Assembly: GCA_026415315.1 (NCBI GenBank)
Contig: JAOAHI010000003.1
Coordinates: 1-64,000 of the forward strand
DNA: 64,000 nt
Source of the DNA: Methylohalobius sp.
GTDB lineage: Bacteria; Pseudomonadota; Gammaproteobacteria; Methylococcales; Methylothermaceae
Direction: 5' to 3'
Shown: positions 1 to 8,131 of the stretch, piece by piece
How the letters are laid out: each line of letters begins with the position of its first letter
Position numbering within the stretch: the first letter of the stretch is position 1
The notes under the pieces: model-generated
Databases searched by the model: none
What the model was told of the DNA's origin: nothing
Seen by the model: only the letters and a program-made list of their open reading frames with translations
Translations under genes and position numbers: made by a program

Positions 1-120
1 ATTGCATACAATCGTTACACGGTCCGCATCGAGCGCCTAGCACAGCGGTATGCGCATTTTGCCGAGGAGTTTTTGTGTCTGTTGCAGCAGCGTGCGCTGG
101 AGTTGGGAAAAAATGAATAA
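1..120 (+). CDS. tolQ: TolQ, C-terminal fragment
   Basis: This is the last 39 codons of a protein whose 5' part lies before the window. The helical tail is rich in Arg, Gln and Glu and ends in a TAA at 118-120. It is assigned as TolQ because it is followed, with an 8-base overlap, by tolR, tolA, tolB and pal in the classical order. TolQ is the multi-pass inner-membrane subunit that forms the proton-driven motor with TolR. The tail alone carries no diagnostic motif, so the call rests mainly on context. Confidence 0.85.
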   Translation: MAYNRYTVRIERLAQRYAHFAEEFLCLLQQRALELGKNE

Positions 121-535
121 GCTTTCCCGTCGCCGGCCTGTAGCCGACATCAACGTGGTGCCTTATATCGATGTCACCTTAGTGCTTTTGATCATCTTTA
201 TGGTCACTGCCCCTTTGCTTCAGAATGGGGTGGACGTGGATCTGCCGCAGGCCGAAGCCAACCCCGTGGCAATTGAGCCCGAGACCCCCCCAGTCATCGT
301 CACGGTCATGGCCGATGGCCAGTGCCGACTGAGTTGGCAAGGAGAGCCAGAAGAGGTCTCGCCTCAATCCCTACTGGTCAAAGTGACGGCGATTCTGCAC
401 CACAAGCCGGGCGTGCAGGTTCTAGTGGCCGGTGATTTGAACGTGCCCTACGGCAAGGTGGTCGAGGTGATGGCGGCGCTCAAAGAAGCAGGCGTTGGCA
501 AAGTCGGGTTGCTCACCCGCCCTCCCATATCATGA
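113..535 (+). CDS. tolR: TolR, Tol-Pal motor subunit
   Basis: A 140-residue ExbD/TolR-family protein. It has a short basic cytoplasmic start, then one transmembrane helix (about residues 21-36) preceded by the conserved motor aspartate (Asp20, in VPYID), and a periplasmic domain ending with the conserved VGLLT-type tail. The length fits E. coli TolR (142 residues). The reading frame is open 21 codons further upstream, but ATG 113 is chosen because it overlaps the tolQ stop, fits translational coupling and gives the family N-terminus. With TolQ it converts proton flow into movement of TolA during outer-membrane constriction. Confidence 0.95.
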   Translation: MNKLSRRRPVADINVVPYIDVTLVLLIIFMVTAPLLQNGVDVDLPQAEANPVAIEPETPPVIVTVMADGQCRLSWQGEPEEVSPQSLLVKVTAILHHKPGVQVLVAGDLNVPYGKVVEVMAALKEAGVGKVGLLTRPPIS

Positions 536-1722
536 GCGAACGTCCTTCTTGGTTGGTGTCCTTTGCTAAAGCGATACTGCTCCATGGAGTGTTGTTGTTT
601 ATCTTGTTTTTGCAGCTGGGAAGCGAGCCGTCTAAGCCGCGCGTTCAGGTCAAGCCGGTAGAGACCGTGCAGGCGGTGGCGGTGAACGAAATCGAGGTGG
701 AAGCTGAGATCCAACGCTTGAAGGCGGCTGAGGAAGCCAAGCGCCAACAAGAAGAAGCCAGACGGCAAGAATTGGAGCAGGCTAGGCTGAGAGAGGAGCA
801 AAGGCTCCGGGAATTGCAGCGCAAGCAGCAAGAGGAGCAGGCTCGCCTCAAAGAGATTGCGGAGGCTAAGCGCCGGCATGCTGAAGAAGAGGCAAGAAGG
901 CTTATGGCGTTGGAACAGCGTCAGCGCGAGGAGAGAGAGCGCCTAGCTAAGCTGGAGCAAGCCAGAGTTGAAGCCGAACGCCTCCGGCAGCAAGAAGAGG
1001 CGCGCCGTAAGGCAGCCGAAGAGGCCCGGCGCAAGGCGGAAGAGGATGCCAAACGCAAGGCGGAGGAGGCGCGGAGGTTAGCGGAGGAAGCCAAACGCAA
1101 AGCGGAGGAACAGATGCGTAAAGCGGCTGAAGAGGCTCAACGCAAGGCAGAAGAGGTCAAGCGCAGGGCGGAAGAGGAGGCGCGTAAAAAGGCCGAGGAA
1201 GTCAAGCGCAGAGCCGAAGAGGAAGCACGGCAAAAAGCAGCCGAGGAGGCCCGGCGCGAAGCGGAAGAAGCAGCACGGCAAAAAGCGGCGGAAGAAGCTC
1301 GACGTAAAGCAGAAGAAGAGGCGCGGCGGGCGGAAGAAGCCAGGCGCAGAGCCGAAGAGGAAGCACGGCAAAAAGCAGCCGAGGAGGCCCGGCGCAAGGC
1401 GGAAGAAGAAGCTAGGTTACAAGCGGAGCTGGAGCGTCGGCAACAGATCAACGCGACTATGCTTAGGATTCAGCAGCGGGTAGAGCGCAACTGGCTCAAA
1501 CCCCAATCGTATCATGCTGGCTTGTCCTGTATAATCCAGGTGCGCCTTGCCCCGGGCGGTCAAGTGATGGAGGCCAAAGTGGTCCGCTCGAGCGGCAACC
1601 CTGCTTTCGACCGCAGCGCTGAAGTGGCAGTGCGCAAAGCCTCGCCTTTACCTATTCCTAGCGACCCGGCAGTGTACGCGGCTTTTCAAGAATTTAACTT
1701 TTTATTTAAACCACAAGGTTGA
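532..1722 (+). CDS. tolA: TolA, periplasm-spanning Tol-Pal protein
   Basis: A 396-residue protein with the three TolA regions. An N-terminal membrane anchor covers about residues 11-29 and contains His18; the residue four before it, normally Ser in the SxxxH motif, is Ala14. A very long Ala/Glu/Lys/Arg helical domain covers about 55-305. A globular C-terminal domain starts near the NATMLRIQQRV stretch and ends in FNFLFKPQG. TolA links TolQR to Pal and TolB. It overlaps tolR by ATGA. Domain II contains a 52-bp exact DNA repeat, annotated separately. Confidence 0.95.
   Translation: MSERPSWLVSFAKAILLHGVLLFILFLQLGSEPSKPRVQVKPVETVQAVAVNEIEVEAEIQRLKAAEEAKRQQEEARRQELEQARLREEQRLRELQRKQQEEQARLKEIAEAKRRHAEEEARRLMALEQRQREERERLAKLEQARVEAERLRQQEEARRKAAEEARRKAEEDAKRKAEEARRLAEEAKRKAEEQMRKAAEEAQRKAEEVKRRAEEEARKKAEEVKRRAEEEARQKAAEEARREAEEAARQKAAEEARRKAEEEARRAEEARRRAEEEARQKAAEEARRKAEEEARLQAELERRQQINATMLRIQQRVERNWLKPQSYHAGLSCIIQVRLAPGGQVMEAKVVRSSGNPAFDRSAEVAVRKASPLPIPSDPAVYAAFQEFNFLFKPQG
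1206..1395 (+). repeat. 52-bp exact direct repeat in TolA domain II
   Basis: The 52 bases at 1206-1257 are identical to those at 1344-1395, a start-to-start distance of 138 bp (46 codons), so recombination between copies would stay in frame. The region between them is built from imperfect versions of the same Ala-Glu-Glu-Ala-Arg unit. Exact identity at DNA level, where the protein repeat is otherwise degenerate in codons, suggests a recent duplication or gene conversion. Confidence 0.9.
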
Positions 1723-3020
1723 TGGAAATCATGTTCAGATCATTGCGATGTAGCGCCTGTCTGGTTTGGCTTTTGGCGCTGGTTTGGGGAAGTGACGCTC
1801 GCGCCGTTTTGACTATAGAAATTACCAAAGGCATAGAAGGGGCGATTCCGATTGCGGTGGTGCCTTTCGGAGCAAATAGTGCGCTACCGGTGGACGTGGC
1901 TCAGGTTATCCAGGAGGACTTGGCCAGAAGCGCGCGTTTTAAGCCTTTGCCTAAGGATGACATGTTGACCCGTCCAACTGCCCCGGAGCAGATTTTATGG
2001 CAGTCTTGGCGAGTGTTGGGCCAAGATTATCTAGTCATCGGTCAGGTGCAGCCGGTGGGAGCGGAACGCTTTGAGGTTCAGTTTTACCTTTACGACGTTT
2101 TCTCCGGCCAGGAACTGATAAACTACCGTTTACCTGTAGGAACCAAGGACTTGAGGCGTGCTGCCCATAAAATCAGCGACCTCATTTACGAGAAGATCAC
2201 TGGCGAACCGGGAATTTTTTCCAGCCGCATCGCTTATGTCACCGTAGGCGTTCAAAATCGAAAGCGCCTATACAAACTGCAGATTGCCGACGCCGATGGC
2301 TATAATCCGCGCACGGTAGTCATCTCACCAGAACCTCTGATGTCTCCGGTCTGGTCGCCGGATGGCAAAAAGCTGGCATATGTGTCTTTTGAAAGCCGGC
2401 GCCCGGCAGTTTACATCCAAACCCTAAGCACCGGCGAGCGGATCCGAGTGGCCCAATTTCCGGGGATCAATGGGGCGCCGGCCTGGTCGCCCGATGGCAG
2501 CAAGCTGGCTATGACCTTATCCAAAGACGGCAGTCCCGATATCTACGTGCTCGATCTAGCCACGCGCCAGCTTAGGCGCCTGACTGAGAGTGCGGCGATC
2601 GACACCGAGCCGGCTTGGTCGCCCGATGGCAAAACGATCGCATTTACCTCCGACCGCGGCGGCAGTCCTCAGATTTACGTGATGGCGGCCTCCGGGGGCG
2701 TGCCCAGGCGCCTAACCTTTCAAGGCAACTATAACGCCCGGCCGGTATTTTCTAGGGACGGAGACCGTTTGGCTTTCGTCCACGGTAGCAGTGGCTATAA
2801 GATCGCCGTGCTTAACCTTCAGGATAAGGCCATGACGGTGTTGACTTCTGGGCCGTTGGATGAGTCGCCCAGTTTCGCCCCCAATGACCGCCTGATCTTA
2901 TATGCTACGCGCGGTGAAGGGCGTAGGCAGCTGGCTGTGGTGTCGGTGGATGGCAAAATCGAGCAGCGCCTGAAAACTGAAGAGGGCGATGTTCGCGAGC
3001 CAGCGTGGTCGCCTTTTTAA
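1722..3020 (+). CDS. tolB: TolB, periplasmic beta-propeller protein
   Basis: TolB-family protein of 432 residues from ATG 1722. It has a signal peptide ending near GSDARA, an N-terminal domain that binds Pal/TolA partners, and a C-terminal beta-propeller with repeated WSPDGKKLAY-like blades; the last ends in WSPF. ATG 1722 shares its A with the tolA stop (TGATG), which suggests coupling. ATG 1731, giving MFRSLRC, is an alternative that still leaves a good signal peptide, and TTG 1719 is possible. TolB works with Pal at the outer membrane and septum. Confidence 0.94.
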   Translation: MEIMFRSLRCSACLVWLLALVWGSDARAVLTIEITKGIEGAIPIAVVPFGANSALPVDVAQVIQEDLARSARFKPLPKDDMLTRPTAPEQILWQSWRVLGQDYLVIGQVQPVGAERFEVQFYLYDVFSGQELINYRLPVGTKDLRRAAHKISDLIYEKITGEPGIFSSRIAYVTVGVQNRKRLYKLQIADADGYNPRTVVISPEPLMSPVWSPDGKKLAYVSFESRRPAVYIQTLSTGERIRVAQFPGINGAPAWSPDGSKLAMTLSKDGSPDIYVLDLATRQLRRLTESAAIDTEPAWSPDGKTIAFTSDRGGSPQIYVMAASGGVPRRLTFQGNYNARPVFSRDGDRLAFVHGSSGYKIAVLNLQDKAMTVLTSGPLDESPSFAPNDRLILYATRGEGRRQLAVVSVDGKIEQRLKTEEGDVREPAWSPF

Positions 3021-3051
3021 AGATTGATTGGACTTGAATAAGGAGTAAACA

Positions 3052-3621
3052 ATGAAAAGATTGATGGTGTTTTTGTTTGTAGCCATGGCTTTAGCAGGCT
3101 GTCGCAGCACTGGCCCTAAACCGGTGGCCGGCGGGCCGGAGGAAAAGGCGGCGGCAGCTAAGGGATTAGGAGAGGAAGAATCGGGCGCGTTTGGCAGCGA
3201 AGAGGAAGGCGCCTATGAGCCTGGGGCTTTTGCGCCTGGAGGGGGATATGCCGGCTCGCAGGACGCAGGTCCTAAAGAGGGACTTCTGGGTAAGCGCGTA
3301 ATCTATTTTGATTTCGACAGCGCTCAGATCCGCAGCGAGTTTATCCCGGTCATTGAAGCCCATGCCCGCTATCTCGCCTCGCGTCCTGGAGTCAAAGTGG
3401 TGCTTGAGGGGCATACCGACGAGCGCGGCTCGCCGGAATACAATATCGCCTTAGGCGAGGCGCGGGCCAAGTCGGTGGCGAAGGCGTTGGAGCTCAACGG
3501 CACGGCGGGCAACCAGATCAACATCGTCTCCTACGGTGAGGAAAAGCCGGTCGCTCTAGGCCACGATGAAGCCTCATGGAGCCAGAACCGGCGGGTAGAG
3601 ATCGTCTATCGCGAGTACTGA
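3052..3621 (+). CDS. pal: Pal, peptidoglycan-associated lipoprotein
   Basis: A 189-residue lipoprotein. It has a signal peptide with lipobox LAGC (Cys17), a Gly/Glu/Ala-rich linker to about residue 75, then an OmpA-like peptidoglycan-binding domain with the motifs YFDFDSAQI, EGHTDERG and NRRVEI. A clear ribosome site (AAGGAG) lies 6 bases before the ATG. The acidic Gly-rich linker is longer than in E. coli Pal (173 residues in total). It tethers the outer membrane to peptidoglycan and binds TolA or TolB. Confidence 0.96.
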   Translation: MKRLMVFLFVAMALAGCRSTGPKPVAGGPEEKAAAAKGLGEEESGAFGSEEEGAYEPGAFAPGGGYAGSQDAGPKEGLLGKRVIYFDFDSAQIRSEFIPVIEAHARYLASRPGVKVVLEGHTDERGSPEYNIALGEARAKSVAKALELNGTAGNQINIVSYGEEKPVALGHDEASWSQNRRVEIVYREY

Positions 3622-3623
3622 TC

Positions 3624-4388
3624 ATGCTCCGGCTGGGGTTAACGCTGTGGCTTGGGTTTGTCTGGTTGGCGCAGGCGGGAGAGAAGGAGTTGGAAGCCAG
3701 GGTGCGCCTGCTCGAGCAGCGGCTGTCTGGGCGCGCGCTGGTGGAGTTGATGCAGCAGATGGATCAGCTGCAACAGGAGGTCAAGCTCCTCCAAGGCCAG
3801 CTTGAGGAGATCCGGCACAGCAACGAAGAGTTGCAGCGCCGAGTTGCGGAACTGGAAGGACAGACCCGCCAGGCAGCGGCTGGGCAGATCCAGCAGCCTG
3901 CCTCTCCCCCGCCATCGCCCCCAGTACTTGCCGAACAAGCCGCCACGCCGCCTGAAACCCAGGCCCAAGAACTGCCGGCTTTGCCGGAAGATCCTCAGCA
4001 GGCTTATCAAAAAGCCTACGAAACCCTTCAAGCTGGTCTTTACGATGAGGCCATTCGCGCGTTCTCGGCTTTCGTTAAAGCGCATCCTCAAAGCGAGGAG
4101 ACAGCGAACGCTTGGTATTGGCTGGGGGAGGCTTATTACGTCAAGCGCGATCTCGTCGGCGCGCGTCAGGCATTCGAACAAGTCATCCAGCGTTTTCCAG
4201 AGTGCGCCAAGGCACCAGACGCTTGGCTTAAGCTTGGCTATGTGACAGCCGATCAGGGTGATTTTAACACCGCCCTTTCTGCGTTTAATGAGGTGATCCG
4301 CAAATATCCAGGAACCCGAGCCGCGCAACAGGCTAGCGAGCGTTTAAGCCAAATTCGAAGTGGACTGTCTCAGCCTGAAAGTCAGTGA
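3624..4388 (+). CDS. cpoB: CpoB/YbgF, Tol-associated TPR protein
   Basis: A 254-residue secreted protein. A short signal peptide ends at about AQAG. It is followed by a trimerising coiled coil (about residues 20-80, rich in Leu, Gln and Glu), a Pro/Gln-rich linker and three TPR repeats from about residue 130 (QAYQKAYETL, ANAWYWLGEAYY, APDAWLKLGY). It starts two bases after the pal stop. CpoB coordinates PBP1B-linked peptidoglycan synthesis with Tol-driven constriction. The frame is open 16 codons upstream inside pal, but ATG 3624 gives the signal peptide. Confidence 0.92.
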   Translation: MLRLGLTLWLGFVWLAQAGEKELEARVRLLEQRLSGRALVELMQQMDQLQQEVKLLQGQLEEIRHSNEELQRRVAELEGQTRQAAAGQIQQPASPPPSPPVLAEQAATPPETQAQELPALPEDPQQAYQKAYETLQAGLYDEAIRAFSAFVKAHPQSEETANAWYWLGEAYYVKRDLVGARQAFEQVIQRFPECAKAPDAWLKLGYVTADQGDFNTALSAFNEVIRKYPGTRAAQQASERLSQIRSGLSQPESQ

Positions 4389-5007
4389 GATTTTTTTCTC
4401 CATCCAGGGCGAATCCAAAAGCCAAGGCTGGCCGACCGTTTTTGTGCGCCTGACCGGCTGCCCCCTGCGCTGTAGGTGGTGCGACACCGCCTACGCTTTT
4501 CATGGCGGCAAGCGTATGGGTTTAGAGGAAATCGTCAGTCAGGTGCAGGCATATAGTGTTTCCCATGTTACCGTCACTGGAGGCGAGCCTTTGGCCCAGC
4601 CGACTTGTCCGGCTTTGCTGCGTCGGCTGGTCGATTTGGGTTTTATCGTCTCGCTGGAAACGAGCGGAGCGCTGGACCTCTCGCCTGTGGACTCGAGAGT
4701 GGTCAAAGTAATGGATCTTAAGCCTCCAGGCTCGGGCGAGGAGCAGCGCAACCTGTGGGAAAATCTGAAGTGGTTAACGCCTAAAGACCAGGTTAAATTT
4801 GTTCTTGCCGATCGAGATGACTACGAATGGGCCAAGAGGACTCTGCAGGCTTATCATCTGCCGCAGCGCTGTGAGGTATTGTTCTCACCGGTTTATCAGG
4901 AGATGAATCCGCGCGTTTTGGCCGAATGGATTTTGGAAGATCGCCTACCGGTGCGGTTGCAAATTCAGCTCCACAAAATTTTGTGGGGAGAGGAGCGGGG
5001 AAGATGA
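4360..5007 (+). CDS. queE: QueE, 7-carboxy-7-deazaguanine synthase
   Basis: A radical SAM enzyme of 215 residues that converts 6-carboxytetrahydropterin to 7-carboxy-7-deazaguanine in the queuosine/preQ0 pathway. The iron-sulphur motif is Cys34-x3-Cys38-x2-Cys41 (CPLRCRWC), followed by the SAM-binding VTGGEP segment. The start is a GTG inside the cpoB 3' end (29-base overlap); no better start precedes the conserved [10 protein letters not shown]. It overlaps queC by ATGA, so the two are translated together. The QueD step may be supplied by the gene at 15283. Confidence 0.94.
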   Translation: MDCLSLKVSEIFFSIQGESKSQGWPTVFVRLTGCPLRCRWCDTAYAFHGGKRMGLEEIVSQVQAYSVSHVTVTGGEPLAQPTCPALLRRLVDLGFIVSLETSGALDLSPVDSRVVKVMDLKPPGSGEEQRNLWENLKWLTPKDQVKFVLADRDDYEWAKRTLQAYHLPQRCEVLFSPVYQEMNPRVLAEWILEDRLPVRLQIQLHKILWGEERGR

Positions 5008-5675
5008 AAAAAGCGGTGGTGTTGCTCTCTGGGGGCTTGGATTCTTTTACCACCTTTTTAATCGCCCGGTCGCAAGGGTTTTTGTGCTACGCCTTGAGCT
5101 TCGATTATGGCCAAAGGCAACGGGCTGAGATTAAAGCGGCCCAGACTATCGCCCAAGCTTACGGGGCAGCGGAGCACAAAATCCTGCACATCGGCCTGAA
5201 CGAGATTGGAGGATCGGCCTTGACCGATCCAAACGTTGCGGTGCCGGAAGCACCCACGGAAGGCATTCCGATCACTTACGTGCCAGCGCGCAACACCGTA
5301 TTTTTAGCCTTTGCTTTGGGCTATGCCGAAGTCTTAGGAGCGTTGGACATTTTCATCGGCGTCAACGCTGTCGATTACTCCGGTTACCCCGACTGCCGTC
5401 CCGAATACATTCAAGCGTTTGAACACCTTGCCAATCTGGCGACCAAAGCTGGTGTCGAAGGTGGGAAATTCCACATCCACACTCCCCTGATTTACTTAAG
5501 CAAGGCCCAGATCATCCACGCCGGTCTCCAGCTCGGAGCCGATTACTCCTTAACCGTTTCCTGCTATACCGCCGACAGTGAAGGTCGCGCCTGCGGTCGG
5601 TGCGACGCTTGCCGTTTCCGCCGCCAGGGGTTTGCCGAGGCGGGGGTAGAAGACCCCACGCGCTATCAGGCCTAA
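5004..5675 (+). CDS. queC: QueC, 7-cyano-7-deazaguanine synthase
   Basis: A 223-residue ATP-dependent enzyme that makes preQ0 from 7-carboxy-7-deazaguanine and ammonia. It has the PP-loop motif SGGLDS at residues 9-14, the [13 protein letters not shown] block, and a C-terminal zinc site with Cys187, Cys197, Cys200 and Cys203. ATG 5004 overlaps the queE stop; the open frame before it is only the queE 3' end read in another frame. The stop codon overlaps by a few bases the stop of a small minus-strand gene. Confidence 0.95.
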   Translation: MKKAVVLLSGGLDSFTTFLIARSQGFLCYALSFDYGQRQRAEIKAAQTIAQAYGAAEHKILHIGLNEIGGSALTDPNVAVPEAPTEGIPITYVPARNTVFLAFALGYAEVLGALDIFIGVNAVDYSGYPDCRPEYIQAFEHLANLATKAGVEGGKFHIHTPLIYLSKAQIIHAGLQLGADYSLTVSCYTADSEGRACGRCDACRFRRQGFAEAGVEDPTRYQA

Positions 5676-5827
5676 CGCCGCCACTCGGCGATGAGTTTGA
5701 CGCACTCTTTGCGTACCGGGCAGGGCTTGCGGCACAGATAACGCACATCGGTGCGAAAGCAAGTAGGTTTGTTTTCTTCGTTGGGTCGGATTTGGGGATT
5801 GGGTTTGAAAGCCAATATCGGTTTCAT
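5672..5827 (-). CDS. Small four-cysteine basic protein, unknown function
   Basis: A 51-codon frame on the minus strand running into the end of queC (3-base stop overlap). The protein starts [20 protein letters not shown] and has four cysteines, Cys23-x8-Cys32-x3-Cys36-x5-Cys42, followed by a basic Trp-containing tail (AEWRR). The CxxxCxxxxxC spacing resembles a metal or iron-sulphur site. The start context is weak (TGGA eight bases upstream). Support comes from the clean Cys arrangement, a length that exactly fills the space, and sensible codon use. It could instead be a chance frame. Confidence 0.55.
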   Translation of the reverse strand: MKPILAFKPNPQIRPNEENKPTCFRTDVRYLCRKPCPVRKECVKLIAEWRR

Positions 5828-5920
5828 CGCAAATTCCAGATAAAGAGAACTGTTTTTTGTTCAGCAATAAGTGTGCCATTAGGCAGAATCGGCATCTTTG
5901 CTGAGCGATGAGCTGACCAA

Positions 5921-5955
5921 AAGCTTATGCCGCACCGTTAAGGTGCGGCATTTGC
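5921..5955 (-). terminator. Probable btuB terminator hairpin
   Basis: A perfect 10-bp stem (5927-5936 with 5942-5951, arms ATGCCGCACC and GGTGCGGCAT) with a 5-base loop lies 25 bases after the btuB stop. On the minus strand it is followed by AAGCTTTTGG, a short interrupted T tract. On the plus strand only TTTG follows, so it favours the btuB direction but could serve both. Confidence 0.6.
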
Positions 5956-5975
5956 CGCAGGTTGTGGTATTTGCC

Positions 5976-7847
5976 TTAAAACTCAAGGCGCACTCCGCCA
6001 AAGCCAGCGATGCGGCTTGCGGCGAAGCCAAACCCCTCCTGATAGCGCTTATCCAAAAGGTTATCCAGCCGTCCGAAGACCTCAAGGTGTTGGTTTATGC
6101 GGTAGCTGGCTGCCAGGTTGACCAGGGCATAACTCGCCAGGTGCACGCGCTCGGGCGGAAAAGCGTTGAAGTCCAAATCGTCGCGCGTCCCCACGGCCAG
6201 CACATTGAGGTGCAGATGGGCGCCTTCCCACAGTTTGAAATCGGCATCGAAACTGCCCTTGTGGGAGGGGCGACGCAGCAGGCGCTTGCGGTTTTGATCC
6301 TCGGTTCGGGTATAGGTGTAGCTGCCGCGGAGGGTAAGAAAATCCAGCGGTTTGGCCTCGGCGTACACCTCTACCCCTTCGCTTTCGGCAAAAGCGCGGT
6401 TGAGGTAGCCTTGGCCGAAGACGAAGTCGATGAGATTTCGAAAGTCGTTGCGGAAATAGGTCGCCCCAAGCAGGATGCGCTCATCCCAGAAGCTCTGATC
6501 AATACCTATCTCCCAGCCACGGCTGGTCTCAGGCTTTAAGGATGGGTTGCCGACCGGGCCGAAACCGGTATCCGGCGCAAATAGCTGATACAGAGTCGGA
6601 GCTTTAAATCCCTTAGCATAGCTGGCACGCAGCTTGCTGCCGGTCTCGGGTATCTGCACGGCTTGGGTCACGCGCCAGGTGAGCTTATCGCCGAAGTGCT
6701 TGGGGTCTTCTTGGCGCAGCCCAGCCGAAGTGATCAAGCGATTTAGCCATTTTATGCGATTTTCCAGGTAATACTGGCGGGTGCTTTGGCCGCGGCGCGG
6801 ATTTTGGTCCGAGCGCAAAATTTCCAGCTCGTCGGCAAAACCCACGATCAGATCGTCCTCAGGCCAAAGGTGAAAAGTGTTTTGCCAGTCTAGCCTGAGC
6901 TTTTCGCCTTGGAAGCGAGAAAAAAAAGCAAAGGGAGTGGCTAAGTCTTGAGGATTTTGAAAGTTGCGGTCGATGAAAGTATGGGCGAGCTGCAGACGTG
7001 GTTCCCAGACCCCATCCAGCAGCGTGAGCTTGCCGTTCAAGCTAGAGAAGACCTGGTCGCTGAAGCTGCGCGCGTTGGGATCATCGCACCGCGCCCCGCC
7101 GCAATTGTCAGTGTCGGCCTCGGCCCGGCTGTAACGGGTGGTGCCGGATAGGGCGAAGATCTGGCTAGGTTCGAAGTTGAGCCGGGCGGAAACCGTGGTG
7201 TTGCGGTAGCCGTCGTCCTCGCGGTTGCCGGCGAGGTGGCGGTCGGCAGCGGAAAAGCCGTGGGACTTGAGCTGGGAGGCCGAAAGGCTATAACGCAAGC
7301 TGTCCCACTGGCCACCGCCTTGGCCGATCAGCCGATACGTGCCAAAGCTTCCGCCTTCAGCGCTTAAAGACGTTTTAGGTTTGCCTTCGCCACGCTTGGT
7401 AAAGACCTGGATCACGCCACCGATGGCGTCTGAGCCGTACAGACTGCTTTGCGGCCCGCGCAGGATTTCGACGCGCTCGATGTCGTCCACGGTCAAATGG
7501 GCAAAGTCAAACAAACCGCCGGGGTTAGAAGGATCATTGGCTTCCACCCCATCGATCAGGACTAACACGTGCCTAGATTCAGTGCCGCGCACAAACACCG
7601 AGGTTTGCTGGCCCAGCGGCCCAAGACGCACTACGTCCAATCCCGGGACCGTGCGCAGCGCCTCGGCGACAGTATAAACACCTCTAGCTTTAAAATCGGC
7701 CTCCGTTAGAACGGTCAGACTACTCGCCAGATCTCTCATCGGGACTTCGCGGCGCGTGGCCGTAACGGTTAAAGTATCGAGTAAGGTGGGCTCTTCGGCC
7801 AAGCACGAGAAGGCCAGACAACTGGCCAAGATAAACGAAGAACGCAT
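5976..7847 (-). CDS. btuB: BtuB, TonB-dependent cobalamin receptor
   Basis: A 623-residue outer-membrane receptor with a signal peptide, a TonB box (DTLTVTAT, near residue 25), a plug domain with the SVFVRGTESRHVLVLIDG block and RVEILRGPQSSLYG, and a 22-strand barrel ending in the aromatic GFGGVRLEF. ATG 7847 is chosen over the more upstream frame opening because AAAGGAGG lies 6-7 bases before it. The cobalamin riboswitch just upstream identifies the substrate. Uptake needs TonB-ExbBD, not in this window, and an inner-membrane transporter, probably the BtuM-like gene upstream. Confidence 0.94.
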   Translation of the reverse strand: MRSSFILASCLAFSCLAEEPTLLDTLTVTATRREVPMRDLASSLTVLTEADFKARGVYTVAEALRTVPGLDVVRLGPLGQQTSVFVRGTESRHVLVLIDGVEANDPSNPGGLFDFAHLTVDDIERVEILRGPQSSLYGSDAIGGVIQVFTKRGEGKPKTSLSAEGGSFGTYRLIGQGGGQWDSLRYSLSASQLKSHGFSAADRHLAGNREDDGYRNTTVSARLNFEPSQIFALSGTTRYSRAEADTDNCGGARCDDPNARSFSDQVFSSLNGKLTLLDGVWEPRLQLAHTFIDRNFQNPQDLATPFAFFSRFQGEKLRLDWQNTFHLWPEDDLIVGFADELEILRSDQNPRRGQSTRQYYLENRIKWLNRLITSAGLRQEDPKHFGDKLTWRVTQAVQIPETGSKLRASYAKGFKAPTLYQLFAPDTGFGPVGNPSLKPETSRGWEIGIDQSFWDERILLGATYFRNDFRNLIDFVFGQGYLNRAFAESEGVEVYAEAKPLDFLTLRGSYTYTRTEDQNRKRLLRRPSHKGSFDADFKLWEGAHLHLNVLAVGTRDDLDFNAFPPERVHLASYALVNLAASYRINQHLEVFGRLDNLLDKRYQEGFGFAASRIAGFGGVRLEF

Positions 7848-7879
7848 AGAAACCTCCTTTGGGCGCGCCCGCCGCACAC

Positions 7880-8106
7880 CCTAGACAGGTTGGACCCTGC
7901 GGCCATAAGGCCGCACCCTACCGCCGGGCCGGTCTCCGGGCTCGCGAGTAGGGGCGAAAATTTTTTCGCCCCTCAAGGGCCGCCTTCCCAGGAGTATTCC
8001 CAGTGGCCTATTGGCCCTTGCCTGACTCACCTACCGTTGCGGGGGCAGCGCAGGCTTTGGACCTGACTTCCCGTTTCACCCACAAAGGGCACCCAGCGGC
8101 AAGGCG
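7880..8106 (-). promoter_or_regulatory. Cobalamin (AdoCbl) riboswitch upstream of btuB
   Basis: On the minus strand the conserved elements occur in family order. First is GGTGAAACGGGAA (about 8068-8081), then the B12 box GCCACTG...GGGAAGG (7984-8006), then an inserted perfect hairpin (10-bp stem, 7951-7972), then AGCCCGGAGACCGGCC (about 7928-7943). Downstream lie a GCGGCC/GGCCGC hairpin (about 7900-7915) and a GC palindrome (7861-7870) directly beside the btuB ribosome site. No T-run terminator is present, which suggests control of translation initiation. Confidence 0.93.
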
Positions 8107-8131
8107 TATTGTAGGCTGCAAGGGTAAGAAT

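Noticed and set aside
448-1451. Long minus-strand open frames opposite tolA (Leu-, Ser/Ala- or Phe-rich)
   Set aside because: They mirror the repetitive GAG/GCG codons of the TolA helix; the translations are low complexity and no start signals are present.
5898-6539. Plus-strand frame of 213 codons opposite btuB
   Set aside because: Antisense shadow of the TonB receptor coding strand, which has the clear family motifs.
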